This document shows, one piece after another, positions 60,610 through 64,000 of a DNA stretch of 64,000 nucleotides (its first letter is position 1; every line of letters begins with the position of its first letter). The translations under genes were made by a program, and so were the position numbers. Origin of the DNA: Sphingobium sp. AS12 (lineage in GTDB: Bacteria > Pseudomonadota > Alphaproteobacteria > Sphingomonadales > Sphingomonadaceae); NCBI RefSeq assembly GCF_019097845.1, contig NZ_JAHRGM010000011.1, positions 1-64,000 of the forward strand, written 5' to 3'. Below the pieces are notes generated by a model. It saw only the letters and a list, made by a program, of their open reading frames with translations. It ran no database searches and was not told where the DNA came from.

Positions 60610-61698
60610 ATGCGAAGGGTTATTCTGAAGATAGCGATACTCGCAAGCCTGTCTATGCTGGCCATCCCGGTGAGCGCGCAGCAGCGGCCGACCGGCTATC
60701 CACGATCCTATGACCAGCTGATCGCCGACGCGCGGGCGGAGCGGCAGGTCATCATCTACGCCAATGCCGACCGTGCTGAAATGGCGCCTGTCATCCTCGC
60801 TTTCCAGCGCCGCTATCCTGGGGTGTTCGTGAAATATGCGGATCTGGGTTCGACCGAAATCTCGCGCCGCTTCGTCGCGGAGACGCGCGGACGCAAGCCG
60901 TCTGCCGATCTGGTCTGGTCCTCCGCGATGGACTTGCAAGGCAAGCTCATCAATGACGGCTTCGCGCAGAGCTATGCGAGCCCCGAAAAGCCTGCCCTGC
61001 CGGCATCGGCGGTGTGGAAGAATATGGGGTTCGGCGTCACCGCCGAACCGATCGGCTATGTCTACAACAGACAAGCGATCCCCGATAAGCGGGCGCCGCG
61101 CACCCACGCTGCGCTCGAAGCGCTGCTGCGGCGCGATCGCCGCGCGCTGACGGGGAAGGTAACGACCTTCGATCCTGCGCGCTCCAATGTCGGCTATCTC
61201 TATCTGACCGAAGATTTCGCGACCACTCGCGACACCCGATCTCTGGTGGAGGCGATGGCCGCGACTCGCCCGGTGCTGGCCACCGCAACAGAGCCGATGC
61301 TGCGCGCCGTGGCCGAGGGGCGTCAGGTGATCGCCTATAATGTCATCGGCTCATATGCACTGGAGCGGGCGCGCCGGGACCCCCGGATCGGCGTCGTTTT
61401 CCCGCAGGATTATACGATCGTCACCTCGCGCATCGCATTCATCGCGCGGGAAGCGCGGCACCCGGCGGCGGCCAAGCTGTTCCTCGACTTCCTGTTGTCG
61501 CGCGAGGGGCAGTCGCTGCTCGCCCAGCACAGCCTGTGGCCGGTGCGCACCGATATCCGCGCCCATCGCCTGCCTGCCGCACAACTCCGGCCGATCCGCA
61601 TCGGGCCACAACTTCTCGTCAATCTCGATCGTCTCAAACGCCAACGCTTCCTGCGCGACTGGAACACGATCCTCACTTCCGGAGCCGAAGGCAAATGA
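60610..61698 (+). CDS. Periplasmic solute-binding protein (iron/anion ABC family)
   Basis: 362 residues with a signal peptide (MRRVILKIAILASLSMLAIPVSAQ). The two-lobed binding-protein fold is recognisable (ARAERQVIIYANADRAEMAPVILAFQRRYPGVFVKYADLGS; DLVWSSAMDLQGKLI; EPIGYVYNRQAIP). It resembles iron(III) or thiamine-type ABC binding proteins, but no permease or ATPase gene is visible. It could present a metal-citrate complex to the transporter or sensor. ATGA overlap with the porin gene. Confidence 0.82.
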   Translation: MRRVILKIAILASLSMLAIPVSAQQRPTGYPRSYDQLIADARAERQVIIYANADRAEMAPVILAFQRRYPGVFVKYADLGSTEISRRFVAETRGRKPSADLVWSSAMDLQGKLINDGFAQSYASPEKPALPASAVWKNMGFGVTAEPIGYVYNRQAIPDKRAPRTHAALEALLRRDRRALTGKVTTFDPARSNVGYLYLTEDFATTRDTRSLVEAMAATRPVLATATEPMLRAVAEGRQVIAYNVIGSYALERARRDPRIGVVFPQDYTIVTSRIAFIAREARHPAAAKLFLDFLLSREGQSLLAQHSLWPVRTDIRAHRLPAAQLRPIRIGPQLLVNLDRLKRQRFLRDWNTILTSGAEGK

Positions 61699-63179
61699 CG
61701 TCAACTATCCTGCGCGGCGGCTGTACCGCACTGGCGCTGATCGCCGCCACACCAGCGCTGGCCCAGGTGCCGAGCAATGCGGACCTGGCCGATCTGATAC
61801 GCGTCCAGGCCGCCGAGATCGCGTCGCTGAAGGCGCGGCTGAACAAGCTGGAAGGGCACAATGCCGCCATGGCCGTGGCGCAGGCCGCTTCGGCGCCCGC
61901 GCCACAATCGGCACAGCAGCAGGCTGCGCCACCAATGATCGTCAACCCTTTCGCACCGCAGATCGTGCCGCCGGGGCCCGCCGATATCGACGTCGCACAG
62001 GCCCGTGCGATTGCCGCCAATCCGGCCGGTGTGAAGACCGAATGGGGCGCGGGCCTGCCGGTATTCCGCTCGGCCGACGGCGTGTTCACCTATAAGCCTC
62101 GCGGCCGCATTCTGGTGGACGTCAGTTCCACGATGGGCTCGCGCTACGAAGGACGCAACACCACGACCACCGGTATGCGCGCCTTGCGTCTGGGCTTGGA
62201 AGGCGGCGTCGGTCCGCATTTTTTCTATCAGTTCGAAACCGACTTTTCCGAAAATGAAGTCGATATCGTCACTGCCTTCATGGGCTGGCGCAACAAGCTC
62301 GGCAGCAAGGTCGATTATGACGTGCGCGTTGGCCATTTATTCAACGACCGTGCGTTCGAGGGCAGCACGGGCTCCGATTCCACACCCTTCCTGGAACGCG
62401 GCACGGTATCGACTGCGATCATTCCGCAGCGCGGCTTTTATGGCATTGGCATCATGGCCCGGATGTTCGGCCCCAACTGGCACGCATCGATCGCGGTCAC
62501 CGGTGACCGGGTCGATGGAGAGCAGGCGACCAACGACAGCCGCACCGTTTCGGCGCGGGCGCACTGGAATCCGATCTCGACGGATAGTGCGCTGCTGCAT
62601 ATCGGCGCCTGGGGCTTCGACGAGGCACTTTCCAGCGCTGCGACCACGCTGACGCGAAGCACCGTGATCGGCGGGCGTTTCAACGGCGCGGTGCGGGTGG
62701 GGACGGGCGAACTGCTCGGTGGTCGCTCGACCACTGGCTATGGCGTCGAACTGGGCGGTTATGCCGGCGGGCTGTGGGTGATGGGCGAAGCGGGGCAGAG
62801 GGTCGCGCGGCTCGACGCCGGTCGTTCCGATTTCAAAAGCAAGGCGTGGAGCGTGTCGACCGGCTTCTTCCTGACCGGCGAACTGCCGCCCTATAACCCG
62901 CGCCTGGGCAGCTTTGGTCAGCCCAATGTACTTGATCCCGTGCTGGCCGGTGGCACCGGTGCGATCGAGCTGACCGCTCGCTACGAGCATCTCGACTATA
63001 CCGACCTCGTCCTGGGCGGCGATGGCTGGGCGGCGACGCTGGGCGTGAATTGGTATCTCAACAGCTTCACTCGGTTCCAGATCAACGGCATCCAGTGGCA
63101 TGCCGACAATCGCGCGGGCGCCTACACGGGCAGCGATGATGGCCAGACCATCTCCGCGCGCGTCGGCGTGACCTTCTGA
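61695..63179 (+). CDS. OprO/OprP-type outer-membrane porin
   Basis: 494 residues. Signal peptide (MTSTILRGGCTALALIAATPALAQ), a short coiled-coil (IRVQAAEIASLKARLNKLE) and a proline/alanine linker, then a 16-strand-like beta barrel (LRLGLEGGVGPHFFYQFETDFSENEVDI..., GRFNGAVRVGTGELL, ending in VGVTF with a terminal phenylalanine). Phosphate/pyrophosphate porins of this type pass anions. Here it likely admits a citrate-like anion. Confidence 0.85.
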   Translation: MTSTILRGGCTALALIAATPALAQVPSNADLADLIRVQAAEIASLKARLNKLEGHNAAMAVAQAASAPAPQSAQQQAAPPMIVNPFAPQIVPPGPADIDVAQARAIAANPAGVKTEWGAGLPVFRSADGVFTYKPRGRILVDVSSTMGSRYEGRNTTTTGMRALRLGLEGGVGPHFFYQFETDFSENEVDIVTAFMGWRNKLGSKVDYDVRVGHLFNDRAFEGSTGSDSTPFLERGTVSTAIIPQRGFYGIGIMARMFGPNWHASIAVTGDRVDGEQATNDSRTVSARAHWNPISTDSALLHIGAWGFDEALSSAATTLTRSTVIGGRFNGAVRVGTGELLGGRSTTGYGVELGGYAGGLWVMGEAGQRVARLDAGRSDFKSKAWSVSTGFFLTGELPPYNPRLGSFGQPNVLDPVLAGGTGAIELTARYEHLDYTDLVLGGDGWAATLGVNWYLNSFTRFQINGIQWHADNRAGAYTGSDDGQTISARVGVTF

Positions 63180-63213
63180 TCCCCATTCCTCCAGTTCTTT
63201 CAAGGACGCAGCG

Positions 63214-64000
63214 ATGAACCTCGCCCTTCTCGGCTTTCTGATGGTCGCCACATTCATGACGCTGATCATGACCAAGAAGATGACACCGCTGGTCGCGCTC
63301 ATCGTCATCCCTTCCGTCTTCGGCGTGATCGCCGGGCAGTCGGCGGGCTTGGGCGACATGATGATCGAGGGGATCAAGAATCTGGCGCCGACCGGCGTCA
63401 TGCTGCTGTTCGCGATCCTCTTCTTCTCCATCATGACTGACACGGGCCTGTTCGATCCGCTCGTCGGCCGGCTGATCCGAATCGTCCATGGCGATCCGTT
63501 GCTGATCCTGATGGGCAGCGTGGGGTTGTGTGCGCTGGTAAGCCTGGATGGCGACGGATCGACCACCTACATCATCACGATCGCCGCACTGCTGCCGCTC
63601 TATAAACGGTTCGGCATGAATCGCCTTTATCTGTGCTGCCTGCTGATGGTGACGAGCGGCATCATGAACCTGACGCCATGGGGCGGGCCGACCGCGCGTG
63701 CGGCGAGCGCCCTGAAACTGGATCCTGCAACCCTGTTTCTGCCGCTCATCCCCGGCATGATCGCAGGCCTTGCCTTCCTGATCGGCTTGGCTGTCTGGTT
63801 CGGACGCAAGGAACGCCGGCGTCTGGGTCAGGTCAGCGCCCATGCCTCCGTAGAGGTCACCGACATGGCCGTGTCGCAATATCCTGATGCACGTCGGCCG
63901 AACCTCATCTGGTTCAACGGTGCGCTGGTTGTGGCGCTGCTCGTCCTGCTGGTGTGGGGCGTGCTACCGCTCTCCGTGTTGATGATGATCGCGTTCGCCA
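63214..64000 (+). CDS. CitMHS-family citrate transporter (incomplete at window end)
   Basis: 262 residues visible, starting MNLALLGFLMVATFMTLIMTKKM (ATG 63214, AAGGACGCAGCG upstream). Repeated membrane helices and LLFAILFFSIMTDTGLFDPLVG, VSLDGDGSTTYIITIAALLPLYK and GIMNLTPWGGPTARAASAL are typical of the CitMHS group, which co-transports metal-citrate with protons. It follows the porin by 34 bases. The frame runs off the window. Confidence 0.9.
   Translation, partial: MNLALLGFLMVATFMTLIMTKKMTPLVALIVIPSVFGVIAGQSAGLGDMMIEGIKNLAPTGVMLLFAILFFSIMTDTGLFDPLVGRLIRIVHGDPLLILMGSVGLCALVSLDGDGSTTYIITIAALLPLYKRFGMNRLYLCCLLMVTSGIMNLTPWGGPTARAASALKLDPATLFLPLIPGMIAGLAFLIGLAVWFGRKERRRLGQVSAHASVEVTDMAVSQYPDARRPNLIWFNGALVVALLVLLVWGVLPLSVLMMIAFA

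Overview
The window looks like a chromosome segment of a high-GC alphaproteobacterium of the Sphingomonadaceae (Sphingobium/Sphingomonas type). This is inferred from the LptC-LptA and KdsD-KdsB neighbourhoods, the ECF sigma factor with a NrsF-type (DUF1109) membrane regulator, and the overall protein flavour. No 16S rRNA is present to fix the taxon.

1-25.3 kb is ordinary chromosome. It holds an envelope/polysaccharide set (two GT4 glycosyltransferases, a polytopic membrane protein, a DUF2141 protein), a glycine-rich double cold-shock protein, RNase D, LptC-LptA, KdsD-KdsB and a UDP-glucuronate epimerase-like enzyme. Two CelD-type acetyltransferases flank a cupin/JmjC-like protein. A serine beta-lactamase-like hydrolase, Ung, RpoZ (TTG start), a phospholipase D family protein, a two-component system, a TauE-like exporter, alanine dehydrogenase and a cyclophilin follow, ending at tRNA-Ser(GGA).

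25.4-51.2 kb is an integrated mobilizable island that abuts the 3' end of tRNA-Ser(GGA). It carries a serine recombinase whose reading frame runs antisense through the tRNA, a TraG/VirD4-like coupling ATPase without an N-terminal membrane anchor, and at the far end a relaxase, MobC and a candidate oriT. No type IV secretion channel is present, so it looks like an integrative mobilizable element. Its cargo is a compact restriction-modification operon (RHH regulator, C5 methyltransferase, PD-(D/E)XK-like protein, GIY-YIG protein, Vsr, zinc/HNH-like protein), an orphan adenine/N4 methylase, a resolvase, many small uncharacterised genes with long leaders, and a 1503-residue RTX protein whose N-terminal serralysin-like domain has lost its zinc-binding motif. 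A broken P4-type integrase marks the right side.

51.3-53.7 kb holds an NTF2-like protein, a VOC protein and a pyridoxamine-phosphate-oxidase-like protein, divergent from a LysR regulator.

53.9-58.2 kb is the most interesting region: a complete bufferin-type (MNIO-dependent RiPP metallophore) locus under its own ECF sigma circuit. DoxX and bufA1 read left. The sigma factor, NrsF-like regulator, bufA2, bufB (MNIO, DUF692) and bufC (DUF2063) read right. Three sites of the form TGTAACC-N16-CGAA lie upstream of bufA1, the sigma gene and bufA2, with identical spacing. Perfect hairpins follow each precursor gene. An IS6-type transposase remnant follows bufC.

58.5-64 kb is a citrate-type uptake locus. 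A TctE/TctD-like two-component pair is divergent from a periplasmic solute-binding protein, an OprO/P-type porin and a CitMHS-family transporter that runs off the window.
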